Of a stretch of DNA of 15,771 nt, positions 1-7,106 are shown piece by piece. Source of the DNA: Gammaproteobacteria bacterium. GTDB lineage: Bacteria > Pseudomonadota > Gammaproteobacteria > JAJDOJ01. The position numbers and the translations under genes were made by a program. Within the stretch, counting starts at the first letter, position 1. Each line of letters begins with the position of its first letter. The notes beneath the pieces were generated by a model. That model worked only from the letters and a program-made list of their open reading frames with translations, searched no databases and was not told the origin of the DNA. Location of the stretch: assembly GCA_027030565.1 (NCBI GenBank), contig JALVEU010000059.1:1-15771 (forward strand), given 5' to 3'.

Positions 1-880
1 GGGCCAGATGCCGCCGAATGGCACCGGTGGCTGCGAGGCGCAGATCGGTGTCGATATTGACCTTGCGCACGCCATGCTTGATCCCCTCCTGGATCTCCTC
101 CACGGGCACCCCATAGGTCTCGCCGATGTCCCCGCCGTACTCGTGGATGATCGCCAGCCACTCCTGAGGCACCGAGGAGGAGCCGTGCATGACCAGGTGC
201 GTGTCGGGGATCCGTGCGTGAATCTCCTTGACACGTTCGATGGCCAGGATGTCGCCCGTGGGTGGGCGGGTGAACTTGTAGGCGCCGTGCGAGGTGCCGA
301 TGGCGATGGCCAAGGCGTCCACCTTGGTCTGCTTGACGAAATCGGCGGCCTGATCGGGATCGGTGAGGAGCTGCTCCTTGCTCAGCTTGCCCTCGGCGCC
401 CGAGCCGTCCTCCTCACCCGCCATGCCGGTCTCCAGCGAGCCAAGGCAGCCCAGCTCGCCTTCGACGGAAACACCGCCGGCATGGGCCATCTCACTGACC
501 TTGCGCGTGACGTCCACGTTGTACTCATAGCTGGACGGGGTCTTCATGTCGGGCATGAGCGACCCGTCCATCATCACCGAGGTGAAGCCGAGCTGGATGG
601 ACCTCAGGCAGACACCCGGGTCGGCACCGTGATCCTGGTGGACGCAGATGGGAATGTCCGGCCACTGCTCCACCGCCGCCTGCATGAGGTGGCGCAGGAA
701 GGGGGCTCCGGCGTAGGCGCGTGCGCCGGCCGAGGCCTGCATGATGACCGGACTGTCGGTCTCGGCGGCCGCCTCCATGATGGCGTGCACCTGTTCCAGG
801 TTGTTGACGTTGAAGGCCGGCACGCCGTAGCCGTGTTCGGCTGCATGGTCCAGCAACTGTCGTAGCGTGATCAGGGCCAT
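1..880 (-). CDS. fba: Class II fructose-bisphosphate aldolase, 3'-truncated by window edge
   Basis: Zinc-dependent class II aldolase, which reversibly joins dihydroxyacetone phosphate and glyceraldehyde 3-phosphate into fructose 1,6-bisphosphate in the cytosol (glycolysis, gluconeogenesis, Calvin cycle). The reading frame starts at an ATG at 880-878, preceded by a GAGGAG-type ribosome site, and stays open to the window edge. About 293 residues are visible. Family members of this subtype are about 350 residues, so roughly 60 C-terminal residues lie outside. Visible motifs are PAFNVNNLEQ near residue 21, VHQDHGAD near residue 80 (catalytic Asp83 and a zinc-binding His84), EGELGCLG (zinc-ligand Glu region), AIGTSHGAYKF and HLVMHGSSSVP (zinc/phosphate-site histidines), and VRKVNIDTDLR near the end. 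The sequence resembles the Calvin-cycle/pseudomonad subtype of class II aldolases. It is the last gene of the tkt-gap-pgk-pyk-fba run, 81 bp after pyk. Identity is secure; only the C-terminus is unseen. Confidence 0.96.
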   Translation of the reverse strand, partial: MALITLRQLLDHAAEHGYGVPAFNVNNLEQVHAIMEAAAETDSPVIMQASAGARAYAGAPFLRHLMQAAVEQWPDIPICVHQDHGADPGVCLRSIQLGFTSVMMDGSLMPDMKTPSSYEYNVDVTRKVSEMAHAGGVSVEGELGCLGSLETGMAGEEDGSGAEGKLSKEQLLTDPDQAADFVKQTKVDALAIAIGTSHGAYKFTRPPTGDILAIERVKEIHARIPDTHLVMHGSSSVPQEWLAIIHEYGGDIGETYGVPVEEIQEGIKHGVRKVNIDTDLRLAATGAIRRHLA

Positions 881-913
881 GATGCTCTCCTCTTCTGGTT
901 GATCGTGAAACAT

Positions 914-949
914 GGGCGCGGCACCGGCCCACCAGGGACCAACGCGCCC
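914..949 (-). other. Possible intercistronic hairpin between pyk and fba
   Basis: The 81-bp pyk-fba gap contains a perfect 7-bp inverted repeat, GGGCGCG (914-920) with CGCGCCC (943-949). A weaker inner GGTCC/GGGCC stem lies between the arms. No run of T follows on the minus strand, so it does not look like an intrinsic terminator. It could affect mRNA processing or stability in front of fba. In G+C-rich DNA a stem of this size can also arise by chance. Confidence 0.3.
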
Positions 950-961
950 GACCGTGGGCGA

Positions 962-2452
962 CTATTGCTCGGCATCGACCAGCTCACCCACGCGCACGAT
1001 CTTCATGGCGTTGGTGCCTCCGTCGACGCCCATCAGGTCGCCCTTGGTAATGATGACCAGGTCGCCGTCCTGGACCACGCCGCGCTCCTTGAGCAGCTCG
1101 ATGGCATCGCGGTTGGCCTGGGCATGGCTGGTGTGCACGGTCTGCATGTTGGCGGGATAGACCCCGCGATACAGGGTCACCTTGCGGCTGGTGTGCACGT
1201 GCCGGGTCAGTGCGTAGATGGGAATGCCCGAGCTGATGCGCGACATCCACAGGGGCGTGGAACCCGACTCGGTCAGGGCCGCAATGGCGCGCACGCCCAG
1301 GTGATTGGCCGTATACATGGTGGCCATGGCGATGGCCTCGTCCACCCGCTGGAAGCGGGTGTGGATGCGGTGGTCCGAGCGCGTGGCCACGGGCTGGGCC
1401 TCGGCGGCCCGGCAGATGCGGCCCATGGCTTTCACCACCTCCACCGGATATTCGCCGGTGGCCGTCTCGGCCGAGAGCATGACCGCATCGGTCCCGTCCA
1501 GGACCGCGTTGGCCACGTCGAACACCTCGGCGCGCGTGGGAATGGGGCTGTGGATCATGCTCTCCATCATCTGCGTGGCGGTGATCGCCACGCGGTTCAA
1601 CGTGCGTGCCTTGTGGATCAGGCGTTTTTGCACCGCCGGCAGCTCCGCATCACCGATCTCCACGCCCAGGTCGCCACGGGCGATCATGATCCCGTCGGAG
1701 GCGATGATGATCTCCTCGACCACCTCCAAGGCCTCGGGCCGCTCGATCTTGGCGATGATGCCGCCGGTGCCGCCAGCGGAGCGCAGGAGCAGGCGCGCCT
1801 CGCGCACGTCCTCCGCATCACGCGGAAAGGACACGGCCAGATAGTCCACCCCCAGCTCGGCGGCCAGCTCGATGTCGGCCCGGTCCTTGTCCGTGAGTGA
1901 GGGGGCCGAGAGCCCCCCACCGAAACGGTTGATCCCCTTGCTGTCACTGAGGGGTCCGCCCACGCGCACCCGGGTGGCGATCTCGTCGCGGGAGACCTGC
2001 TCCACATCCAGCACCAAACGCCCGTCGTCCAGCAGCAGCACGTCGCCGGGGCGCACGTCGTCCGGGAGCTGTTTGTAGGCGACCCCTACACGCTCGGCTG
2101 TACCTGCGTCGGGTGCCAAGCGCGTGTCCAGTACGAACAGCGCACCCTCCTCCAGGAACACCGGGCCTCCGGCGAACCGTTCGATCCGGATCTTGGGTCC
2201 CTGCAGGTCCCCGAGGACACCGATGTGGCACTGCCGGGACTCGCAGAAGGCACGCACGCGCCGCACCCGTTCCCGGTGGGCGTCGGGCGAACCGTGGGAG
2301 AAATTGATCCGCACCACATCGACACCGGCAGCCAGCACCGCCTCGAGCACACCATCGGCGTCGGTCGCGGGCCCGATGGTGGCGATGATCTTGGTGCGTC
2401 GGTGATCGGGCGCACGCTGCTGAACGTTGGACTCCGACACGGCTCCGGGCAT
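962..2452 (-). CDS. pyk: Pyruvate kinase
   Basis: Transfers phosphate from phosphoenolpyruvate to ADP, giving pyruvate and ATP; the final cytosolic step of glycolysis. The 496-residue protein is of usual bacterial length. It shows RTKIIATIGPA near residue 19, VVRINFSHG near residue 46 (active-site Arg/Asn), GDLQGPKIRIERF, the pyruvate-kinase signature IIAKIERPEAL with the catalytic lysine, and MIARGDLGVEIG. ATQMMESMI and the DAVMLSAETATGEYP segment follow. The C-terminal third is the regulatory domain. The ATG at 2452 is 9 bp after the pgk stop. No strong Shine-Dalgarno sequence is evident there, so translation may be coupled to pgk. The first 18 residues before RRTKIIA are longer than in many homologues and contain no alternative ATG, so the start is slightly uncertain. 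Allosteric class (PykF- or PykA-like) cannot be decided by eye. Of the five enzymes in this operon it is the only one with no role in the Calvin cycle. Confidence 0.97.
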   Translation of the reverse strand: MPGAVSESNVQQRAPDHRRTKIIATIGPATDADGVLEAVLAAGVDVVRINFSHGSPDAHRERVRRVRAFCESRQCHIGVLGDLQGPKIRIERFAGGPVFLEEGALFVLDTRLAPDAGTAERVGVAYKQLPDDVRPGDVLLLDDGRLVLDVEQVSRDEIATRVRVGGPLSDSKGINRFGGGLSAPSLTDKDRADIELAAELGVDYLAVSFPRDAEDVREARLLLRSAGGTGGIIAKIERPEALEVVEEIIIASDGIMIARGDLGVEIGDAELPAVQKRLIHKARTLNRVAITATQMMESMIHSPIPTRAEVFDVANAVLDGTDAVMLSAETATGEYPVEVVKAMGRICRAAEAQPVATRSDHRIHTRFQRVDEAIAMATMYTANHLGVRAIAALTESGSTPLWMSRISSGIPIYALTRHVHTSRKVTLYRGVYPANMQTVHTSHAQANRDAIELLKERGVVQDGDLVIITKGDLMGVDGGTNAMKIVRVGELVDAEQ

Positions 2453-2461
2453 GCGGAACGC

Positions 2462-3649
2462 CTAACCCATCTCGGCCGCGCGCTGTTCGAGAATCGCCAC
2501 GGCCGGCAGCTTCTTGCCTTCCAGGAACTCGAGGAACGCGCCGCCCCCGGTGGAGATGTAGGAGATCCGGTCGGCCAGCCCGTACTTGTCCACCGCAGCC
2601 AGCGTATCCCCGCCGCCGGCGATGGAGAACGCCTTGGACTCGGCAATGGCCTCGCCCACGACACGCGTACCCTCGCCGAACTGATCGAACTCGAACACGC
2701 CCAATGGGCCGTTCCAGACGATGGTACCGGCCGCCTTCATCATCTCCGCGTAACGGGCTGCGGTCTCGGGACCGATGTCGAGTATCATCTCGTCGTCGGC
2801 CACCTGATCCACCTTGCGCGTCACCGCCTCGGCCTGCTCCGAGAACTCCTTGGCGACCACCACGTCACTGGGCACCGGTATCTCGCCGCCCTGGGCTCGG
2901 GCGGCCTCCATGAGGCGCTGGGCCTCGTCCACCAGATCCGGCTCGTAGAGCGACTTGCCCACGTTGTAACCCAGAGCGGCGATGAAGGTGTTGGCGATAC
3001 CACCACCCGGGATGAGCTGATCGACCACCTTGGACAAGGACTCGAGTACGGTCAGCTTGGTGGACACCTTGGAGCCGCCGACGATGGCCACCATGGGTCG
3101 GGCCGGGTCGTGGAGCGCCTTGCCCAAGGCTTCCAGCTCCGCCGCCAGCAGCGGTCCCGCACAAGCGATCGGCGCGTACTTGGCCACGCCATGGGTGGAG
3201 GCCTGGGCGCGATGCGCGGTGCCGAAGGCATCCATCACGTACACGTCGCACAGCGCCGCATACTTGCGAGCCAGGCCATCGTCGTTCTTCTTCTCGCCCT
3301 TGTTGAAGCGCACGTTCTCCAGGAGGACCACCTCGCCTTCATCCACCTCGGGCGCATGCTCCAGATAGTCCTGCACGAGCCGCACCTCCCGTCCCAATAG
3401 CGTCGAGAGATGCTCGGCCACCGGGCGCAACGAATACTGCTCATCGTAGACCCCCTCCGTGGGCCGCCCCAGATGCGACATGAGCATCAGGCGCGCACCC
3501 TGTTCCGTGGCACGTCGAATGGTCGGCAGGCTGGCGCGGATACGCTTGTCGCTGGCGACCTTGCCGTCCTTGATGGGCACGTTCAGATCCTCGCGGGAAA
3601 GCACGCGCTTTCCGGAGAGGTCCAGATCGGTCATCTTGATGATGGACAT
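2462..3649 (-). CDS. pgk: Phosphoglycerate kinase
   Basis: Reversible transfer of phosphate between 1,3-bisphosphoglycerate and ADP in glycolysis and, in reverse, in the Calvin cycle and gluconeogenesis; cytosolic monomer. The protein is 395 residues, normal for bacteria. Visible motifs are KRVLSREDLNVP near residue 14 (substrate-binding Arg/Asp/Asn; the REDLNVP form is common in pseudomonads), LMSHLGRPTEG, MDAFGTAHRAQAS, GGSKVSTKLTVLESL, the glycine-rich GGGIANTFI, WNGPLGVFE and STGGGAFLEFLEGK (nucleotide/hinge region). The frame is open to an ATG at 3706, but the start was placed at 3649. There the protein begins MSIIKMTDLDL as in homologues, and AGAGGA lies about 10 nt upstream; the 19-residue extension has no family support. 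It sits 126 bp after gap, across a long palindrome, and 9 bp before pyk. Confidence 0.97.
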   Translation of the reverse strand: MSIIKMTDLDLSGKRVLSREDLNVPIKDGKVASDKRIRASLPTIRRATEQGARLMLMSHLGRPTEGVYDEQYSLRPVAEHLSTLLGREVRLVQDYLEHAPEVDEGEVVLLENVRFNKGEKKNDDGLARKYAALCDVYVMDAFGTAHRAQASTHGVAKYAPIACAGPLLAAELEALGKALHDPARPMVAIVGGSKVSTKLTVLESLSKVVDQLIPGGGIANTFIAALGYNVGKSLYEPDLVDEAQRLMEAARAQGGEIPVPSDVVVAKEFSEQAEAVTRKVDQVADDEMILDIGPETAARYAEMMKAAGTIVWNGPLGVFEFDQFGEGTRVVGEAIAESKAFSIAGGGDTLAAVDKYGLADRISYISTGGGAFLEFLEGKKLPAVAILEQRAAEMG

Positions 3650-3707
3650 GGGGTATTCCTCTGACTTCGCGATACGAAACCGGACCGGCTGTCGAGCGGG
3701 CAGCACA

Positions 3708-3735
3708 CCGCCGGCCGCCTGCAGGCGGCCGGCGG
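3708..3735. repeat. 28-bp perfect palindrome between gap and pgk
   Basis: The 28 bp are exactly self-complementary: 14-bp arms meeting at a central CTGCAG, made mostly of CCGCCGG and GGCCGCC blocks. On the minus strand it lies in the gap-to-pgk intergenic RNA (126 bp), about 40 nt after the gap stop. The RNA would fold into a very stable stem with a minimal TGCA loop. No T-tract follows on the minus strand, so a standard intrinsic terminator is not supported. An mRNA-stabilising or processing hairpin that sets gap and pgk levels separately is more likely. A protein-binding site or a dispersed palindromic repeat family is possible but unproven. Confidence 0.7.
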
Positions 3736-3775
3736 CACCGGGGCCGTCTGCCCCCCGGCCCTGCTGCCGAAATGC

Positions 3776-4777
3776 TCAGCCCGCCACGTGGCGCACGAGC
3801 CGCAGCATGTTGCAGGTGTAGCCGTACTCGTTGTCGTACCAGGAGACCACCTTGACGAAGGTGTCGTCCAGCTGAATGCCGGCACCGGCATCGAACACGG
3901 ATGGCGTGCTGCAGCCGCGAAAGTCGGTGGAGACCACCTTCTCCTCCGTGTAGTCCAGCACCCCGGCCAGGCTGCCTTCCTGCGAGGCCTTCTTCATGGC
4001 CGCGCAGATGTCTTCATACTTGGCCGGCCGATCCAGCTCCACCGTGAGATCGACCACGGAGACGTCCGAAGTGGGCACGCGGAAGGCCATCCCGGTGAGT
4101 TTGCCGTTCAGCTCGGGCAGGACCTTGCCCACGGCCTTGGCCGCGCCCGTGGAGGAGGGGATGATGTTCTCCAGGATCCCGCGCCCACCGCGCCAGTCCT
4201 TCTGGGAGGGACCGTCGACCGTCTTTTGCGTGGCGGTGGCGGCATGCACGGTGCTCATGAGCCCCCGTTTGATGCCCCAATTGTCATGGAGCACCTTGGC
4301 GACCGGGGCGAGACAGTTGGTGGTGCAGGAGGCCGCGGAGATGATCTGCTGTCCGGCATACGTGTCGTGATTCACACCGTAGACGAACATGGGCGTGGCG
4401 TCCTTGGACGGTGCACTCTGCACCACCTTCTTGGCGCCGGCCTGGATGTGTTTCTGGCAGGTCTCCTCGGTGAGGAAGAAGCCCGTGGACTCGATCACCA
4501 CATCCACGTCCACCTCGTTCCAGCGCAGGTTGGCCGGGTCGCGCTCGGCGGTGACGCGGATGCGCTTCCCGTCGACGACCAGATTGCCGTCCTCTACGGA
4601 GATCTCACCGGGAAACCGCCCGTGCACCGAATCGTACTTCAGCATGTAGGCCAGATAATCCGGGTCCAGCAGATCGTTGATCCCGACGACTTCCAGCTCC
4701 GGAAATTCTTTGACGATCCCACGCAGCGCCATGCGGCCGATGCGGCCGAACCCGTTGATACCGACTTTGATGGTCAT
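3776..4777 (-). CDS. gap: Glyceraldehyde-3-phosphate dehydrogenase, type I
   Basis: Phosphorylating, NAD(P)-dependent interconversion of glyceraldehyde 3-phosphate and 1,3-bisphosphoglycerate; cytosolic tetramer. The 333-residue product has the Rossmann start KVGINGFGRIGR (residues 4-15). Asp35 in GIND, at the end of the second strand, usually favours NAD. The catalytic motif SAASCTTNC has nucleophile Cys151, and His178 lies in STVHAATATQ. The C-terminal SWYDNEYGY motif is near residue 314. The frame is open upstream to 4825, but the ATG at 4777 was chosen because the protein then begins as the family does (MTIKVGING). A strong GGAGGAG also sits at 4783-4789, 5 nt from it. The gene lies between tkt (73 bp upstream) and pgk (126 bp downstream). 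There is no CP12-like redox tail. NAD versus NADP use, relevant to Calvin-cycle duty, is inferred only from Asp35. Confidence 0.97.
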   Translation of the reverse strand: MTIKVGINGFGRIGRMALRGIVKEFPELEVVGINDLLDPDYLAYMLKYDSVHGRFPGEISVEDGNLVVDGKRIRVTAERDPANLRWNEVDVDVVIESTGFFLTEETCQKHIQAGAKKVVQSAPSKDATPMFVYGVNHDTYAGQQIISAASCTTNCLAPVAKVLHDNWGIKRGLMSTVHAATATQKTVDGPSQKDWRGGRGILENIIPSSTGAAKAVGKVLPELNGKLTGMAFRVPTSDVSVVDLTVELDRPAKYEDICAAMKKASQEGSLAGVLDYTEEKVVSTDFRGCSTPSVFDAGAGIQLDDTFVKVVSWYDNEYGYTCNMLRLVRHVAG

Positions 4778-4782
4778 TCCGA

Positions 4783-4789
4783 CTCCTCC
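4783..4789 (-). promoter_or_regulatory. Strong Shine-Dalgarno deciding the gap start
   Basis: GGAGGAG on the minus strand, 5 nt before the ATG at 4777. It supports that start over the in-frame ATG at 4825, which would add 16 residues unlike any GAPDH N-terminus. Confidence 0.8.
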
Positions 4790-4818
4790 AGACGTATTGC
4801 GAATCTTCCAAAATGTCC

Positions 4819-4840
4819 ACGCCACCCATCCGGGCGGCGT
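4819..4840 (-). other. Hairpin in the tkt-gap intergenic region
   Basis: On the minus strand, arms 4840-4832 (ACGCCGCCC) and 4827-4819 (GGGTGGCGT) pair over nine positions, including one G-T pair, around a GGAT loop. The stem starts 10 nt after the tkt stop. It is followed after five bases by four T residues (4813-4810), too few and too distant for a confident intrinsic terminator. A partial attenuator or an RNA 3'-end protecting tkt mRNA is plausible, because gap has its own strong ribosome site directly after it. Confidence 0.45.
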
Positions 4841-4850
4841 AATCTCGATC

Positions 4851-6863
4851 TCACAGGACGCTCTCCACCGCCCTGGCCACGTTCTCCGGCGTGAATCCGA
4901 AGTGCTTCATGAGCTGGCCCCCGGGTGCCGACTCGCCGAACCGGTCCAGCCCCACGATGGCACCCTCCAGGCCTACGTACTTGCGCCACCCGTCGGTCAC
5001 GCCGGCCTCCACCGCCACGCGGGCCCTCACGTCCGAAGGGAGCACCGACTCCCGATAGGCCTCGTCCTGGGCATCGAACGTGTCGGTGGAGGGCATGGAG
5101 ACCACACGCACCTTGATTCCCTTCTCAGCGAGGGACTTGGCGGCCTCCACGGAGATGAACACCTCCGAACCGGTGGCGATGATCACGGCGTCCGGCGTAC
5201 CGTCCGTGTCATGGATCACGTATCCGCCGCGGGCGATGTTGGCCACCTGCTCCGCAGTCCGCTCCATGTGTGGCAGACCCTGGCGCGAGAGGATCAGACT
5301 GGTGGGGGCGTTGCGCCGCTCGATGGCGGCCTTCCAGGCCACGGCGGTCTCCACTGCGTCACAGGGCCGCCACACGCTCATGCGCGGAAGCAGGCGCAGG
5401 GTGGCCGTCTGCTCCACCGGCTGGTGGGTGGGACCGTCCTCGCCGAGACCGATGGAGTCGTGAGTGAACACCCAGATGGGCGCCACCTGCATCAGTGCAG
5501 CCATGCGCAGGGCGTTGCGGGCGTACTCGGAGAACATCAGGAAGGTGCCGCCGTAGGGAATGAAGCCCCCGTGCAGGGCGATGCCGTTCATGATGGCCGA
5601 CATGGCGAACTCGCGCACCCCGTAGAAGATATAGTTGCCGTCGGCATCGTTGGCACCGATGGGCTTGGACCCCTTCCACATGGTCAGGTTGGAACCGGTG
5701 AGATCGGCGGAGCCGCCCAGCAGCTCCGGCACGTGGGGCGCATAGCCGTTGATGGCGTTCTGCGAGGCCTTGCGGGTGGCCACACTCTCCCCCTTCTCGA
5801 CGGCCTCGCGCACATAGGCCGCCGCCTTCGCCTCCCAGTCGGCGGGCAACTCACCCCGCATCCGACGCTCGAACTCGGCGGCCAGATCCGGATACTCGGC
5901 GCGATAGGCGGCGAAACGTTCGTTCCAGTCGCGCTCCAGCTCGGCACCCTTTTCGCGCGCGTCCCAGCCGGCGTAGATCTCGTCGGGGATCACGAACGGC
6001 GGATAGTTCCAGCCCAATGCCTCGCGAGCGAGCTGAACCTCGTCCTCGCCCAGGGGTGCACCATGGCATTCCTCCCGCCCCTGCTTGTTGGGAGCACCAT
6101 AGCCGATGATGGTCTTGCAGCAGATCAGGGAGGGTTTGTCGGTGACGCCACGGGCCTCCTCCACCGCCCGTCTGACGGCCTCCGCATCGTGGCCGTCCAC
6201 GTCACGCACCACGTGCCAACCGTAGGCCTCGAATCGACCCGGCACGTCCTCGGTGAACCATCCGGGAACACCGTTGTGACCCCGTACCTCACCGTCGATG
6301 GAGATCCCGTTGTCGTCGTAGAAGCAGACCAGCTTGCCCAGACCCAGCGTGCCGGCCAGGGAACACGCCTCGTGGGAGATCCCCTCCATGAGGCAGCCAT
6401 CGCCCAGGAAGACATAGGTGTGATGATCGACGATCTCGTGACCCGGGCGGTTGAAGTGCGCAGCGAGGACCTTCTCGGCGATAGCCATGCCCACCGCATT
6501 GGTAACCCCCTGCCCCAGGGGACCCGTGGTGGTCTCCACGCCGGGGGTGTATCCGTACTCCGGATGACCCGGCGTCTTGGAGTGCAGCTGGCGGAAATTC
6601 TTGAGATCCTCCATGGAGAGGTCGTATCCGGTCAAATGCAGCAGGGCATACAACAGCATGGACCCATGACCGTTGGAGAGGACGAACCGGTCGCGGTCCG
6701 CCCACTTGGGATTGGCCGGATTGTGTCGCAGGTAGTCGTTCCACAGCACCTCGGCGATGTCCGCCATGCCCATGGGTGCACCCGGATGGCCCGAGTTGGC
6801 CTTCTGCACGGCATCCATGCTGAGGGCACGGATGGCGTTGGCGAGTTCTCTTCTCGACGGCAT
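4851..6863 (-). CDS. tkt: Transketolase
   Basis: Thiamine-diphosphate enzyme moving two-carbon ketol units between sugar phosphates in the non-oxidative pentose phosphate pathway and the Calvin cycle; cytosolic dimer. The product is 670 residues, typical for bacterial TktA. Visible features are KANSGHPGAPMGMAD with His26, the thiamine-diphosphate motif from GDGCLMEGISHEA through YDDNGISIDGEV, VDGHDAEAV, IGYGAPNKQG followed by HGAPLG, REFAMSAIMNG (catalytic Glu region), and HDSIGLGEDGPTHQP. The C-terminal domain ends near HFGFTPENVA. The frame is open to an ATG at 6884, but the start at 6863 was chosen. An ideal AGGAGG (6872-6877) lies 8 nt before it, and the protein then begins MPSRRELANAIRALS as in relatives. 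The upstream ATG has no ribosome site. It is first gene of the tkt-gap-pgk-pyk-fba operon, with its own promoter upstream. Confidence 0.97.
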   Translation of the reverse strand: MPSRRELANAIRALSMDAVQKANSGHPGAPMGMADIAEVLWNDYLRHNPANPKWADRDRFVLSNGHGSMLLYALLHLTGYDLSMEDLKNFRQLHSKTPGHPEYGYTPGVETTTGPLGQGVTNAVGMAIAEKVLAAHFNRPGHEIVDHHTYVFLGDGCLMEGISHEACSLAGTLGLGKLVCFYDDNGISIDGEVRGHNGVPGWFTEDVPGRFEAYGWHVVRDVDGHDAEAVRRAVEEARGVTDKPSLICCKTIIGYGAPNKQGREECHGAPLGEDEVQLAREALGWNYPPFVIPDEIYAGWDAREKGAELERDWNERFAAYRAEYPDLAAEFERRMRGELPADWEAKAAAYVREAVEKGESVATRKASQNAINGYAPHVPELLGGSADLTGSNLTMWKGSKPIGANDADGNYIFYGVREFAMSAIMNGIALHGGFIPYGGTFLMFSEYARNALRMAALMQVAPIWVFTHDSIGLGEDGPTHQPVEQTATLRLLPRMSVWRPCDAVETAVAWKAAIERRNAPTSLILSRQGLPHMERTAEQVANIARGGYVIHDTDGTPDAVIIATGSEVFISVEAAKSLAEKGIKVRVVSMPSTDTFDAQDEAYRESVLPSDVRARVAVEAGVTDGWRKYVGLEGAIVGLDRFGESAPGGQLMKHFGFTPENVARAVESVL

Positions 6864-6871
6864 GGGAGAAG

Positions 6872-6877
6872 CCTCCT
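6872..6877 (-). promoter_or_regulatory. Shine-Dalgarno deciding the tkt start
   Basis: AGGAGG on the minus strand, 8 nt before the ATG at 6863. The alternative in-frame ATG at 6884 is preceded by TTTCGTTTTGCA, which has no Shine-Dalgarno character, so the shorter protein is preferred. Confidence 0.85.
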
Positions 6878-6963
6878 GACTCATTGCAAAACGAAAGCGG
6901 TATTCGCCTCCTCACCCGGCCGATCACCGCAAGGAAGGGCGCACTGCGCACACGAAACCCCGG

Positions 6964-6992
6964 ATTATCGGGCAGCACAAGCCGCCGGGCAA
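6964..6992 (-). promoter_or_regulatory. Predicted sigma70 promoter of the tkt operon
   Basis: On the minus strand TTGCCC (6992-6987) and GATAAT (6969-6964) are separated by exactly 17 nt, four of six and five of six matches to TTGACA and TATAAT. Transcription would begin near 6957, giving a leader of about 95 nt before tkt. It is the best promoter-like pair I found in the 243-bp gap between the thioredoxin-fold gene and tkt. A palindromic operator-like site lies directly behind the -35 box. Confidence 0.6.
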
Positions 6993-6997
6993 TGCCG

Positions 6998-7025
6998 AGG
7001 ATCTAATGCGGGATTAGAAAATCCT
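6998..7025. promoter_or_regulatory. LysR-type (CbbR-like) operator candidate
   Basis: An interrupted dyad: AGGAT (6998-7002) and ATCCT (7021-7025) flank CTAAT (7003-7007) and ATTAG (7013-7017), with GCGGG at the centre and an AAA bulge on one side. The core reads TAA-N7-TTA on both strands, which fits the T-N11-A box of LysR-type regulators and the TNA-N7/8-TNA pattern reported for CbbR sites. It is centred about 53 bp upstream of the predicted start site and immediately upstream of the -35 box, a usual position for LysR-type activators. The A+T-rich dyad stands out in G+C-rich surroundings. The identity of the regulator is inference; no regulator gene is in the window. Confidence 0.45.
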
Positions 7026-7106
7026 TATGGGAGAGGCCGCGCGGCACATTGGCCGGGGCTGCCGCTCCGGGACCACCCGGTCGGTGCAGGCCTGGGCCCG
7101 CCCCCT

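Noticed and set aside
2225..3400. Long plus-strand open frame opposite pyk and pgk
   Set aside because: It is the mirror of two glycolytic genes, with skewed shadow composition and no plausible start signals.
3650..3706. 19-residue N-terminal extension of phosphoglycerate kinase
   Set aside because: The ATG at 3649 has a ribosome site and gives the family-typical start; the extension resembles nothing in the family.
3708..3735. Rho-independent terminator after gap
   Set aside because: The stem is strong, but no T-tract follows on the transcribed strand, and pgk continues downstream in the same orientation.
6864..6884. Seven-residue longer transketolase from the ATG at 6884
   Set aside because: It has no Shine-Dalgarno, and the AGGAGG lies within this segment, correctly spaced for the ATG at 6863.
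7067..7080. Terminator hairpin after the thioredoxin-fold gene (CCGGG-ACCA-CCCGG)
   Set aside because: It is a 5-bp stem with no T-run on the minus strand and is expected by chance in this composition.
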